64,000 nt of DNA from Algoriphagus locisalis (GTDB taxonomy: Bacteria > Bacteroidota > Bacteroidia > Cytophagales > Cyclobacteriaceae): contig NZ_FPBF01000002.1 of the NCBI RefSeq assembly GCF_900116615.1, forward strand, positions 682,001 through 746,000, in the 5' to 3' direction. The position numbers were made by a program, and so were the translations under genes. Shown here in pieces: positions 18,046-26,869 of the stretch; positions within the stretch are counted from its first letter, which is position 1, and each line of letters begins with the position of its first letter. A model generated the notes under the pieces. That model had not been told where the DNA came from and ran no database searches. It saw nothing but the letters and a program-made list of their open reading frames with translations.

Positions 18046-18801
18046 CTAATTTGGCAAGGTTAAAGTGATTTCTGTTCCCTTTCCTACAGCAGAAGTAAGG
18101 TTAAATCCCCCACCGATCGTCTCCATTCTCTTCTTCAAATTGAACATGCCACTACCGGTTGACTCCTGAGAGGCATCAAATCCCTTTCCATCGTCCTTAA
18201 TCAGAATTTGTTTTCCCTTCCCATTTTCATATATCCTAATCTTTATTTGATCAGGGGAGGCATGCTTAATCGCATTATTGAGAGATTCTTGAATCACACG
18301 GATTAACACCAGTTTTTGATCCTTGGGTAAATCAATGAGTTCAAAATCCGCAGCCAATGAAGTCTCACAAAAACCTGTGGCATGAATTCTCTCTAGCTGT
18401 TGGGAGATAAATTCATTGATGCTGATAGATTCTACCCAATCCAGATTTAATTGCTTGGAAAGGCCGCGCACTTCTTGAATCGCCTGAGCAAGTATCTCTT
18501 TTCCTTCTGCTTGTTTTTCAGGTTTGATGGATCCAAAATTGAGCTTTGCCAGAGAGAGTAACTGACCAATATTATCATGAAGCTCTCTTCCTATATGAGT
18601 CAGCGTTTCCTGCTGTATTTCATTCTCAATATTCAGCAAAGTCTTCTCATGTTCCGATTTGACTTGATCCATCTTTTGGCGGTTTTGGGTCTGGCGCTGC
18701 CTATGGATAAAAACCATGGAAATGACGAAAGTGGACATGATTCCGCCAAGAAATAGGGTGGCAAAAATGATGACGTAAATTTGATCTTCAGTTGGATTCA
18801 T
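18046..18801 (-). CDS. Sensor histidine kinase (HisKA_3 type)
   Basis: From the ATG at 18801 the protein is 251 residues. A single N-terminal TM segment (about 8-32) leads to a short coiled linker, the HisKA_3 dimerisation helix with phospho-accepting H75 in GRELHDNIGQ, and a HATPase_c domain (ESLNNAIKHAS N-box, DDGKGFD G1 box, GKGTEITLTLPN C-terminus). It has no sensory domain of its own. Its start overlaps the 3' end of the upstream multi-TM gene by 14 bp, so the two are coupled. An alternative upstream start at 18876 would add 25 residues inside that gene. The membrane protein may therefore be the sensor. Confidence 0.9.
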   Translation of the reverse strand: MNPTEDQIYVIIFATLFLGGIMSTFVISMVFIHRQRQTQNRQKMDQVKSEHEKTLLNIENEIQQETLTHIGRELHDNIGQLLSLAKLNFGSIKPEKQAEGKEILAQAIQEVRGLSKQLNLDWVESISINEFISQQLERIHATGFCETSLAADFELIDLPKDQKLVLIRVIQESLNNAIKHASPDQIKIRIYENGKGKQILIKDDGKGFDASQESTGSGMFNLKKRMETIGGGFNLTSAVGKGTEITLTLPN

Positions 18802-19546
18802 AAGAGGGCTCTTTTTCAAATATTCTAGAAATATGCGGAGAGGCGACAGATAAAGTGAGTATTCCAAGCGTAACAAGGGACATGATATCGCCTATGGTCT
18901 GTAGGGATTCACCTAAAACTGGGTTGACCTTATAAAGGTAAAATAAAGCCACCGAGGAGATGTAAGACAGGGAAAATGTGAACATAATAAATGTCATCTG
19001 CCAAAAGGAAACCAGTTTCAAGGGGTTGCTATCCAAATACTCCTCTTGCGTAATCATCCCGATGAAATAGAGCCCACATCCGACTAAGATCATATTTGCC
19101 CCCAAAGCAAATATGATGGGTTGATGTAAATACATTAATTCTATGCCGGATAACTGCAAGAATACAATGGCTACTACGAAAATATACATCATCCAGGTGA
19201 TATATATCCTTTTAGAAGGAGCTAGCCATATCCTTATCAACCCTAAAAAAAGCAATACCCCTATCTGCTTGTCAGTTATGTTAAAAAGCCAAAGATTGAA
19301 CTGGGGATATTGAGTGTTACCAAGAAAGGCGTTGACTGATTTTTTAAATTCATAGTTGTAATTTGTATAAAACCCAACATTTTGAAACAACACGCTAAGT
19401 ACCACGATCAATAATGGAAGCCAATAGTGAACATTTGCTCTCAATTCTTTTGGCAATTTGAAAAAGCAAATTAATCCTATCATCAAAAGTAAATCCATAG
19501 GGATCGTGTACTCATTAAAAAAAGCCTCGATAAACCTATCATCCAT
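18788..19546 (-). CDS. Multi-TM membrane protein, paralogue B of a tandem pair
   Basis: A 252-residue integral membrane protein with about seven hydrophobic segments, no recognised domain, and a short acidic C-terminal tail (EKEPSYESN). Clear paralogue of the next gene upstream: both share FKLPKE/LKLPKK, YWLPLLI, NYNYEFKK, NAFLGNT, APSK/EPSK, ANMILxGCGLYFIGMIT and PLKLxSFWQ. The shared core around GCGLYFIGMIT is the most conserved. Its 3' end overlaps the kinase start. A sensor or transmitter role towards the kinase is inferred from coupling. Confidence 0.8.
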   Translation of the reverse strand: MDDRFIEAFFNEYTIPMDLLLMIGLICFFKLPKELRANVHYWLPLLIVVLSVLFQNVGFYTNYNYEFKKSVNAFLGNTQYPQFNLWLFNITDKQIGVLLFLGLIRIWLAPSKRIYITWMMYIFVVAIVFLQLSGIELMYLHQPIIFALGANMILVGCGLYFIGMITQEEYLDSNPLKLVSFWQMTFIMFTFSLSYISSVALFYLYKVNPVLGESLQTIGDIMSLVTLGILTLSVASPHISRIFEKEPSYESN

Positions 19547-19650
19547 ATTCCTTCTATTTCTCTTAAGTATTTGTGATTTTATTACTAGAAAGGTTATAAA
19601 ATTTAGAATTGGATTAGGCAGTTAAGAACTGCAAGCGATTTTACTCTAGC

Positions 19651-20409
19651 TCATTTTAATTCATAGATAGGATCACTATCAAAGACCTTCGGAAGAAATG
19701 GAGAAAGAATTATTATCACAAGCATTAATCTAATAGAAATCCCAAAAACCCTATCTATATGTGCCATATTTATGGCGATCTCCTTACTGATTCCATAAAT
19801 GTAAATTCTAGCAACGGAGTTGATATAAATCAATGAATAAGAAAACAACAGAAAGGTAGTTTGCCAAAAGGAAATTAATTTCAAAGGTTTGGATTCTAAA
19901 TAGTGGTCATTTGTGATCATCCCAATAAAATATAACCCACATCCTATCAATATCATATTAGCTGCCATAGCTCCAATGAAAGGCTGATTTAAATACAAAG
20001 GCTCTATGCCAGTAAGCTGTAAACTTAAAGAGATGAGGAAAAACAGGGGAATCATCCAATCAATGTATTTTTTCTTGGACGGTTCCAAAAAGCATCTAAT
20101 TAAAAAAAGATAAAGAATTGTAGTGATTTGCTTATTGGATATATTATATAACCATATATTATAAGAGGGATTCTCGGTATTTCCGAGAAAGGCATTAGCT
20201 GCTTTTTTGAATTCATAATTATAATTCAAATATGCGCCTATCGCTTCATAACAAACAGAAAAACCCAAAATCAGTAAAGGAAGCCAATAGAGACTATTGG
20301 CTTTTTGTTTCTTTGGCAATTTTAGAAAGAAGTAGATTCCGATTATCAGAAGGATATCTACCGATATCGTATAATAATTGAAATAAGTATTCCAAAATTT
20401 ACTTTCCAT
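19651..20409 (-). CDS. Multi-TM membrane protein, paralogue A of a tandem pair
   Basis: Also 252 residues with about seven TM segments, similar over its whole length to the product of the gene downstream (roughly half of positions identical by eye). It ends with a similar acidic tail (DSDPIYELK). It starts 2 bases after the stop of the small Cys-tailed protein gene. The copies have diverged too far for a recent duplication, and both keep full length, so both are probably used. The region is more AT-rich than its neighbours. Confidence 0.8.
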   Translation of the reverse strand: MESKFWNTYFNYYTISVDILLIIGIYFFLKLPKKQKANSLYWLPLLILGFSVCYEAIGAYLNYNYEFKKAANAFLGNTENPSYNIWLYNISNKQITTILYLFLIRCFLEPSKKKYIDWMIPLFFLISLSLQLTGIEPLYLNQPFIGAMAANMILIGCGLYFIGMITNDHYLESKPLKLISFWQTTFLLFSYSLIYINSVARIYIYGISKEIAINMAHIDRVFGISIRLMLVIIILSPFLPKVFDSDPIYELK

Positions 20410-20411
20410 AT

Positions 20412-20807
20412 TTAGGAAATATCCGGCTCGGGCTCACAGAATGGAGGGCAACACATCCCGTCATTTTGAAATTCATCCTCCTCACCAGTCAAAGTAATCT
20501 GGTCTTCGTCAAGATTTGCAGCCCTCATCACCAGTGTCAGTGCACCGGTCAATTCCTCCACTTCCTTAGGATGATATTTTGCTGCTACTTCTTCAGTGTA
20601 TTCAGTGATATAAAACTGAATCCCTCCTTTTTTAGGATCCTTATCAGCTTTAGCCAGTAAGCCCTCTAATGTTTCTCTATTGAAAAATATCCAATTAGTC
20701 TGATCCGTTTTATCCTTGCCTTTTTTGTTTTTGGCTGGCTTTCCTTTCTTCACTTCCTTACTGTACTTTAACTTCATGCTTTCGAAGTCTTCTTTTGAAA
20801 TTTTCAT
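20412..20807 (-). CDS. Small acidic protein with a CCPPFC tail
   Basis: From the ATG at 20807 (131 residues; an upstream alternative at 20861 adds 18). The N-terminal half is Lys-rich (KKGKPAKNKKGKDK), the middle reads WIFFNRETLEGLLAKADKDPKKGGIQFYITEYTEEVA, and the C-terminus is acidic and ends in MCCPPFCEPEPDIS. The three Cys at the tail could bind a metal or form a disulfide. No signal peptide. It is the first gene of the likely operon with the two multi-TM proteins, kinase and regulator. Unrecognised; a role in the same signalling system is inference. Confidence 0.7.
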   Translation of the reverse strand: MKISKEDFESMKLKYSKEVKKGKPAKNKKGKDKTDQTNWIFFNRETLEGLLAKADKDPKKGGIQFYITEYTEEVAAKYHPKEVEELTGALTLVMRAANLDEDQITLTGEEDEFQNDGMCCPPFCEPEPDIS

Positions 20808-20892
20808 AGAAAAATATTTTTTAGTTTTAGGTGTAATGAAACTGTAGAACTTATTCCCCAAAAGATAAGAAGATTATATCTCTTGAGACAAA

Positions 20893-20923
20893 AAAAGGAG
20901 CGAGTATATCACCCGCTCCTTTT
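20893..20923. terminator. Intrinsic terminator downstream of secDF
   Basis: Stem AAAAGGAGCG (20893-20902) with CGCTCCTTTT (20914-20923) and an 11-nt loop, with A and T runs outside it. It lies 22 bp after the secDF stop, on the minus strand, and before the signalling operon. Confidence 0.88.
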
Positions 20924-20944
20924 AAAAACATATTATGCTAAAAC

Positions 20945-23917
20945 TTAAGCAACTTTTTTGGCTTCTTTAGCAACATTTTCATTGTCAATTTCTCTTTTCA
21001 TCAAATCCACTACAATCGGAGTAGCGATATAGATCGAAGAATAAGTACCTACCAATACACCTACAAATAAGGCGAAAGAGAAGCCTCTCAATACTTCACC
21101 ACCAAATACCAAGAGCACAATCACCACAATTAACGTAGTGAATGAAGTAATCAAGGTACGGCCTAGTGTCTGATTGATAGCATCGTTAAAGACCTTCACC
21201 AATTTGCCTGTGCCTCTATTTTCAATGTTTTCACGAATACGGTCAAACACAATCACGGTATCATTTATAGAGTAACCAATCACGGTCAATACCGCTGCGA
21301 TGAATACCTGATCGATCTCAAACGTTGCTCCAAATGCACTTGCAATAGCAAAGGCAGCAATCACAAACAAGGTATCGTGTATCAAGGCAATGATAGATGC
21401 CAAGGAGAACTGCCACTTGCGGAACCTTAGTAAGATGTATAGGAAGATAGCGATCAATGCTACGACCATGGCTTCCACCGACGATGCTTTGATATCGTCT
21501 GCTACAGTAGCACCTACTTTTGATGAACCTGTGATGGCAAATTGACCGGTTGTTAAAGATTCAGCATCGTCAGTAAATGCTAATCCTGTTACGGCTGCAA
21601 TTCCCTCTTTTACTTTACTTTCTACTTCAAGATTAGACTCAGCATCATCCTCATTTACCAAATAAGAAGTCGTCACTTTTAGCACATTGTTAGAACCATA
21701 AGTTTTTACTTCCACTGATCCATCAAATTCACTATCCAGACCTGACTTTAAATCAGAAGCTGCCATCGGCTCATCAAATGCGACGATGTAAGAACGACCT
21801 CCTGTAAAATCAACTCCGAATTTCAACCCATTTACTGCCGCAATACCAAGACCGATCACAATGATTGAAGTCGAGATAAGGTAAGCAACCTTTCTTTTGC
21901 CCAAGAAATCTAGATTCAATGAGCTTAATGAATTCTTAGCAAACGGCGTGGCAAAACTGATAGAGCTCTTATCTCCCTTCTTGCTCATCCAGGATACAAT
22001 CACTCTAGTGATGAATACTGCTGAGAAGAAAGATGATGCAATACCGATCATCAATACAATTGCAAAGCCTTTTACCGGTCCTTGACCAAGTGCAAATAGG
22101 ATGGCACCTGTAAGGAATGTCGTGACATTCGAATCCAGAATGGCTGAAAATGCTTTGTTGTAACCTGCATTGATCGCTGCAATCAGCCCAACCCCATTGC
22201 GAAGCTCTTCTTTGATACGCTCAAAAATCAATACGTTCGCATCAATGGACATACCTATCGTCAATACGATACCAGCAATACCTGGCAAAGTCAACGCTGT
22301 ACCTAACTGGGCAAGGATTCCTAGGATAAAGAAGATGTTGAACACTAATGCTGCAATAGCTACCAGACCACCTTTTGAATAATAAGCCACCATGAATAGA
22401 ACCACGATTGCCAAACCAGCTACCATTGAGATCAAACCTTGGTTCAATGCTTCCTTACCCAAAGTTGGGCCGATGATGCTTTCTTCTACGATCTGAGTAG
22501 GTGCTGGAAGAGAACCTGATTTTAGGATGTTTGCCAAATCCTGAGCCTCTTGTAAGGTAAAGTTTCCAGAAATCTCAGATTGTCCTGATGGAATCTCACC
22601 GTTTACTACTGGAGCAGTGTAAACATAGTCATCCAATACTACGGCGATTCTCCTACCGATATTTTCAGCAGTCAGCTTTCTCCACTTTCTAGCACCATCA
22701 GCGTTCATCTGCATAGACACAGCAGGTCTTGAAGTCTGGTCCAAAGCCTGACGTGCGTCAGTAACCACGTCACCTTCTAGTGGAGCTTCCTCAGTCCCTC
22801 TTTCAGTTTTAATCGCAAAAAGCTCCAATGTTTCGCTTCCGTCTTCTGCCTCAAAAGGCTTCACTCCCCAAAGAAGCTTGATATCTCTTGGCAATAAGTT
22901 TTTATAATCCTCATTTTTAATGATGCGGTTGATCGCCATCGTATCGCGAAGCTCGTATGCCAATCCATAATTAGGCTTAAGCAAGCTGAATAAAGGAGAA
23001 ACACTGTTGTCACCTGATCTAGAAGGATCGATTTCTGCCAGTTGCTTTTCTAGGGCATTTTTTAAAGAATCCTCTTCTGTTAGATTTTCTGTAGATACGG
23101 TATCTGCAGCTACCTCTGCTGTTGATTGATTTGCAGCTACCCAAGCAGAGTTTACTGACTCTAGCGCTGCAAATATTTCATTGGATTCAGCCACTTCCCA
23201 GAACTGAAGTTTTGCTACACCTTGCAGTAGGTTTCTTACTCTTTCCTGATTGTCAACACCTGGCAATTCGATCTGAATACGACCAGAACCCTGAATTCTC
23301 TGAATGTTTGGCTGAGAAGTACCGAATCTATCGATACGCGTTCTTAGGATATTGAAGGAACGCTCGATCGCATTTTCGATCTCGTTGTCGATGATCTCGA
23401 GAATTTCTGAATCAGAAGACTCCAAAGAAATACGACCTCTATTGGCTGCCGTAGCGAAAATACTGCTAAGCTTTTGGTCTGGACTATTCTTTTGGAAGGC
23501 TGCATAAAATAAATCAACATACTTCGAATTTGAGGTCTTAGCTTCTTCACGAGCCTCTTCCACAGATTTATTGAACGCCTCATCCTTAGGATTGCCGGCA
23601 AGTCCTTTTACAATCTCCACAGGGGAAACTGCCAAAGTCACGTGCATCCCACCTTGAAGGTCAAGACCCAATCCAAGCTCAGTTTCTTTTACCTCTTGGA
23701 AAGTATAATCAGCTCCTAGAAAGCTATAAACCGGAGCTCTCCAGATAGAATCCAGATAGCTTTGTCTTTTAGAAAAATCCACGTTGCCGGATGCGTCAGT
23801 CGCATATTCCTGGGCTCCTTTTTGGATATTGTTTGATACAAATGTGAATGACAGATAGTACAAGCATAATGCTGTAACGATCACTGTCAAAAACACAATG
23901 ACACCTTTGTTTTGCAT
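20945..23917 (-). CDS. secDF: Fused protein translocase subunit SecDF
   Basis: Proton-driven accessory of the Sec translocon, fused in one 990-residue chain as is usual in Bacteroidota. SecD: N-terminal TM, a GLGLDLQGGMHV motif near residue 83, a large periplasmic domain, then the TM bundle with VLTIGMSIDANVLIFERIKEELRNG. SecF: starts near 655 with its own TM, has KFGVDFTGGRSYIVAF, and ends with the TM bundle containing VIGYSINDTVIVFDRIRENI. Both D/R-containing TM4 motifs are intact. Monocistronic, with a terminator. Confidence 0.97.
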   Translation of the reverse strand: MQNKGVIVFLTVIVTALCLYYLSFTFVSNNIQKGAQEYATDASGNVDFSKRQSYLDSIWRAPVYSFLGADYTFQEVKETELGLGLDLQGGMHVTLAVSPVEIVKGLAGNPKDEAFNKSVEEAREEAKTSNSKYVDLFYAAFQKNSPDQKLSSIFATAANRGRISLESSDSEILEIIDNEIENAIERSFNILRTRIDRFGTSQPNIQRIQGSGRIQIELPGVDNQERVRNLLQGVAKLQFWEVAESNEIFAALESVNSAWVAANQSTAEVAADTVSTENLTEEDSLKNALEKQLAEIDPSRSGDNSVSPLFSLLKPNYGLAYELRDTMAINRIIKNEDYKNLLPRDIKLLWGVKPFEAEDGSETLELFAIKTERGTEEAPLEGDVVTDARQALDQTSRPAVSMQMNADGARKWRKLTAENIGRRIAVVLDDYVYTAPVVNGEIPSGQSEISGNFTLQEAQDLANILKSGSLPAPTQIVEESIIGPTLGKEALNQGLISMVAGLAIVVLFMVAYYSKGGLVAIAALVFNIFFILGILAQLGTALTLPGIAGIVLTIGMSIDANVLIFERIKEELRNGVGLIAAINAGYNKAFSAILDSNVTTFLTGAILFALGQGPVKGFAIVLMIGIASSFFSAVFITRVIVSWMSKKGDKSSISFATPFAKNSLSSLNLDFLGKRKVAYLISTSIIVIGLGIAAVNGLKFGVDFTGGRSYIVAFDEPMAASDLKSGLDSEFDGSVEVKTYGSNNVLKVTTSYLVNEDDAESNLEVESKVKEGIAAVTGLAFTDDAESLTTGQFAITGSSKVGATVADDIKASSVEAMVVALIAIFLYILLRFRKWQFSLASIIALIHDTLFVIAAFAIASAFGATFEIDQVFIAAVLTVIGYSINDTVIVFDRIRENIENRGTGKLVKVFNDAINQTLGRTLITSFTTLIVVIVLLVFGGEVLRGFSFALFVGVLVGTYSSIYIATPIVVDLMKREIDNENVAKEAKKVA

Positions 23918-24009
23918 GAGAAATTGAAATTATTAATTGATTGTAAATACAGATTTATGGCTATCCTGAGATTCAGGTAGCGGGATTTCAGCAGAAAATT
24001 GCTGGATAA

Positions 24010-24366
24010 TTAAGGCCCCTTGGTGGATATTATTCGCTCAAAAAGTATTTCTACGAGCTGATTGGGCTGAAAAACAGAAGTTGATTCGGTAACAAAAGAG
24101 GTCCCTTCAAAGCTTACTACATCATGAATAAGATAGAGAATGCTGTGTGACACATGAACCACAAAGGGAACTACCGCATCTACTGCTACATTCAAAAAAG
24201 TCTGATCCTGATCCGATGACGAAGGCTTTTCCTGCTTTTCTATTTTAGTAGAGCCTGCATTTTCAGGAATATATTCTACACTGGAAATAAATAAACACAA
24301 TAGCAAAGCTAGCATCACCGTGAGGCGCTGCTGGAATAAATTGCTATTTCGTTTAGTTTCTTTCAT
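24010..24366 (-). CDS. Small membrane-associated protein, unknown
   Basis: From the ATG at 24366 the protein is 118 residues. A basic N-terminus and a hydrophobic segment (LTVMLALLLCLFISSV, about 16-31) are followed by a Ser/Gln/Lys-rich stretch and a second hydrophobic segment (VVPFVVHVSHSILYLIHDVV, about 67-86). Unrecognised. A TATATTTG box lies six bases upstream of the ATG. The presence of a promoter box and its clean frame support a real gene. Confidence 0.6.
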   Translation of the reverse strand: MKETKRNSNLFQQRLTVMLALLLCLFISSVEYIPENAGSTKIEKQEKPSSSDQDQTFLNVAVDAVVPFVVHVSHSILYLIHDVVSFEGTSFVTESTSVFQPNQLVEILFERIISTKGP

Positions 24367-24372
24367 GCGGCG

Positions 24373-24380
24373 CAAATATA
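24373..24380 (-). promoter_or_regulatory. Bacteroidota -7 promoter box at the small membrane gene
   Basis: TATATTTG on the minus strand matches TAnnTTTG and ends six bases before the ATG at 24366, implying a leaderless or nearly leaderless transcript. Confidence 0.5.
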
Positions 24381-24490
24381 GCCAAATATTTAAAATGAGC
24401 GATTCTCTGTTTAGAATTTCTGAAGCAAGATATGGAAATCAGAACAATCTATTTAATATCAACAAGTTAACAGAATTAAATCTCAGCCAT

Positions 24491-25108
24491 TTAAAGAGAT
24501 CTGGCTCTCAAATAGGTACGGATTACATCTAAGGCTTTGTCGAAATTATGGTTATTCGGCACGATCAGGTCGGCATCGTTCATAAATGGCTTGATGTATT
24601 TCTCATAGGTAGGCATCACGTGCTGCTCATAGCGATACAGCACATCATCCAAATCATAGCCGCGCTCCACTTTATCTCTGATAATTCTTCGCTTAAGTTT
24701 GATGTGATCCTTGGCGTCTATAAAAACCTTCAAGTCCAAGAGGTTTGCCAGCTCTGGATAATACAACACAAAAATCCCTTCTACGACCACAACCGGAGCA
24801 GAAGAAAAAGTTAACATCTTGGGTGTTTTCGCTGAGTTATTAAAGGTGTATTCTTCACGATGAACCGTCTCGCCAGCTTGGATTTTACGGATATCAGCCG
24901 CGTACTCTTCAAAATCTATACTTTCCGGCCTATCAAAGTTATGAACCCCGTGATCATCAATCGGCTGCATCTCTCTTGGCTTGTAATAATTGTCCTGAGA
25001 GATCAAGCAAACCTCACCGTCCTCGAATGAACTTAGCAATCGCTCTAGAAAAAGTGTCTTCCCGGATGCAGAGCCGCCTGTTATGCCTACGATGAATGGT
25101 TTTTTCAT
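24491..25108 (-). CDS. udk: Uridine kinase
   Basis: Phosphorylates uridine and cytidine in pyrimidine salvage. The 205-residue protein has the P-loop GGSASGKT (11-18), a DNYYKP motif near residue 40, the HNFDRPESIDF substrate region, and the RRIIRDKVERGY lid segment. Length is typical. A TAACTTTG box stands four bases upstream of the ATG. Confidence 0.94.
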   Translation of the reverse strand: MKKPFIVGITGGSASGKTLFLERLLSSFEDGEVCLISQDNYYKPREMQPIDDHGVHNFDRPESIDFEEYAADIRKIQAGETVHREEYTFNNSAKTPKMLTFSSAPVVVVEGIFVLYYPELANLLDLKVFIDAKDHIKLKRRIIRDKVERGYDLDDVLYRYEQHVMPTYEKYIKPFMNDADLIVPNNHNFDKALDVIRTYLRARSL

Positions 25109-25112
25109 TGGG

Positions 25113-25120
25113 CAAAGTTA
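25113..25120 (-). promoter_or_regulatory. Bacteroidota -7 promoter box at udk
   Basis: TAACTTTG on the minus strand, four bases (CCCA) before the udk ATG. The predicted transcription start falls at or inside the start codon. Confidence 0.5.
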
Positions 25121-25145
25121 ACGTGATTTTCTTCTTTAAACAGAA

Positions 25146-25721
25146 TTATATATGGCTCAAAAAGGAAATAAGTTCGCTAACTGCCTTTCCACGATGGGAG
25201 ATTTCATTTTTCTCGGTAAGATTCATCTCGGCAAAAGACCTTGAATACCCTTTTGGCAAAAAGACTGGGTCATACCCAAATCCCCCAGCACCAGTTCGAG
25301 TCCTTAATATTTCTCCTTCAGCCACGCCTTCAAATTTATACTCTTCATCACCCAGTAACAGGGCAATGACCGTTTTAAATCGGGCGGTGCGAAGTGAAGT
25401 GTTTTCAAGGTTTTTGAGTAAAAGATCAATATTTCTCTCATCACTGCGAGGTTCGCCAGCATACCTTCCAGAGTAAACTCCCGGTTCGCCTTGCAGCGCA
25501 TCCACTTCCAATCCAGTATCATCTGCAAAGCAATCCACACTAAAGTGTTCTTTAACGTATTTGGCCTTTTGAAAAGCATTATGCTCTAGTGTGTCGCCAG
25601 TCTCAGGAAGCTCTTCCAGACATCCTATATCTTTCAGAGAAACAATTTCAAAGCTATCACCCAGTGCAGCTTTTACTTCCTCAATTTTCTTTGGGTTGTT
25701 GGTAGCAAAACAAATCTTCAT
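25146..25721 (-). CDS. rdgB: Non-canonical purine NTP pyrophosphatase RdgB/HAM1
   Basis: Hydrolyses dITP/XTP to the monophosphate and pyrophosphate, keeping deaminated purines out of DNA. The 191-residue protein has the N-terminal ATNNPKKIEEV (about 6-16), FADDTGLEVDAL with the metal-binding Asp pair, PGVYSGRYAG, and GFGYDPVFLP. Length and all motifs fit. A TATTTTTG box is four bases before the ATG. Confidence 0.95.
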   Translation of the reverse strand: MKICFATNNPKKIEEVKAALGDSFEIVSLKDIGCLEELPETGDTLEHNAFQKAKYVKEHFSVDCFADDTGLEVDALQGEPGVYSGRYAGEPRSDERNIDLLLKNLENTSLRTARFKTVIALLLGDEEYKFEGVAEGEILRTRTGAGGFGYDPVFLPKGYSRSFAEMNLTEKNEISHRGKAVSELISFLSHI

Positions 25722-25725
25722 CCCT

Positions 25726-25733
25726 CAAAAATA
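25726..25733 (-). promoter_or_regulatory. Bacteroidota -7 promoter box at rdgB
   Basis: TATTTTTG on the minus strand, with AGGG between it and the rdgB ATG. Same arrangement as at glyS and udk. Confidence 0.5.
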
Positions 25734-26026
25734 GTGGATAATGAATACTTGCCATGATGCCATTAAATAAAATTCCCTTGATTGATGGGCTAGAAGACCG
25801 AAGACGGGAGACTCCCGCCAAGACGGGACAGGCTTAAGCGGCCTCAATATGAGTATTTACCATCCATGAAGACGCTGTTCATGATACTTTTGAGAACTTT
25901 TATGTTCAATTCTAATCCCAAACACCATTTCATCCAGTACCATTAAGCTTTTGTAAAACCTGCTTTATGTCTGTGCATTAAAAATTAGAAACCTGTAATT
26001 TCGAATTCAAAGTTTGATTCAAAGCC
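25734..26026. other. Intergenic region with a degenerate GAAGACGGGAGAC repeat
   Basis: About 290 bp between the divergent rdgB and LOG-family genes. Near 25797-25830 lies a GAAGACGGGAGACTCCCGCC-type inverted sequence whose arms (GGGAG and CTCCC) can pair; such units commonly recur in Bacteroidota genomes. No ORF or RNA gene was recognised. The promoter of the plus gene is not evident. Confidence 0.4.
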
Positions 26027-26593
26027 ATGAAGAAAATCACCATTTATTGCGGTTCTAGAAAAGGAGAAAGCACAGTTTATGAAGCAGGCGCTCGGGCACT
26101 GGCTCAGGAAATGATCAAGCGAGATCACTCTTTGGTGTATGGAGCGGGTAGAGTAGGACTGATGGGTGTGATCGCGGACGAAATGTTAAACGCTGGTAAA
26201 GAAGTATTGGGTATCATCCCGCAGAAATTGGTTGATCGGGAAGTTGCTCACCGAGGCTGCACAGAACTGATCATCGTAGAAACCATGCGTGACCGCAAAT
26301 GGCTGATGGCGGAGCGTGGAGATGCATTTATAGCAATGCCTGGAGGTATCGGCACTTTGGAAGAACTTTTTGAAATCATGACTCTAAACCAACTCCACTA
26401 TATTCAAAAACCACTAGCCCTGTATAATGTCAATGGCTATTATAATAAATTGATTGCATTTTTGGAACATGCCATGAAAGAGGGATTTATGTATCCCGAG
26501 CAGGAAGAGTTATTGATTGTGTCTGATGACCCTGCAGACTTATTGGATCAAATAGATTCCTATGAGGCAAGAAGGCCTTCGGATTGGGGCTGA
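26027..26593 (+). CDS. LOG-family nucleotide phosphoribohydrolase (TIGR00730 type)
   Basis: A 188-residue Rossmann-like protein of the LONELY GUY family, which releases the base from nucleoside 5'-monophosphates such as cytokinin riboside monophosphate or AMP. The hallmarks are GAGRVGLMGV (about 39-48) and PGGIGTLEE (105-113), with RDRKWLM (88-94) between. In bacteria the physiological substrate is often unclear. Monocistronic. Confidence 0.9.
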   Translation: MKKITIYCGSRKGESTVYEAGARALAQEMIKRDHSLVYGAGRVGLMGVIADEMLNAGKEVLGIIPQKLVDREVAHRGCTELIIVETMRDRKWLMAERGDAFIAMPGGIGTLEELFEIMTLNQLHYIQKPLALYNVNGYYNKLIAFLEHAMKEGFMYPEQEELLIVSDDPADLLDQIDSYEARRPSDWG

Positions 26594-26855
26594 GGGTGCT
26601 GGACGTCGGGTGTCCGATGCACGGTTTCAGTCTGAGCGCAGTCGAAGACAGTGTGTTCATCCAGTTTAGCTATCCAAATTAGCGCTAGTATTCAATGTTA
26701 AAAGTTTGAAATAAGGTCCAAAATTGCTTCAGATCAAACTTTATAATGATAAATGTAAAATGTTGAATTTCGAATAATGAAGTTTGGCCAAAGCATCGGT
26801 CACCCGTCATCCGACATAAAACAGAATTTAAAACCATCCTAAAAAGATAATTTGC
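26594..26855. repeat. Intergenic repeats: CAGTCTGAGCGCAGTCGAAGAC-like unit and inverted GTCGG...CCGATG units
   Basis: The unit at about 26628-26651 contains AGTCTGAGCGCAGTCGAAG, a sequence type frequent between Bacteroidota genes. A GTCGGGTGTCCGATG stretch near 26605 is matched in inverted, expanded form by ATCGGTCACCCGTCATCCGA near 26795. They look like dispersed non-coding repeats; no gene was found between them. Confidence 0.5.
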
Positions 26856-26863
26856 TATTTTTG
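26856..26863 (+). promoter_or_regulatory. Bacteroidota -7 promoter box at the helical unknown gene
   Basis: TATTTTTG with six bases (CGAAGC) to the ATG at 26870. As at glyS, it implies an almost leaderless mRNA. No convincing -33 element. Confidence 0.5.
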
Positions 26864-26869
26864 CGAAGC

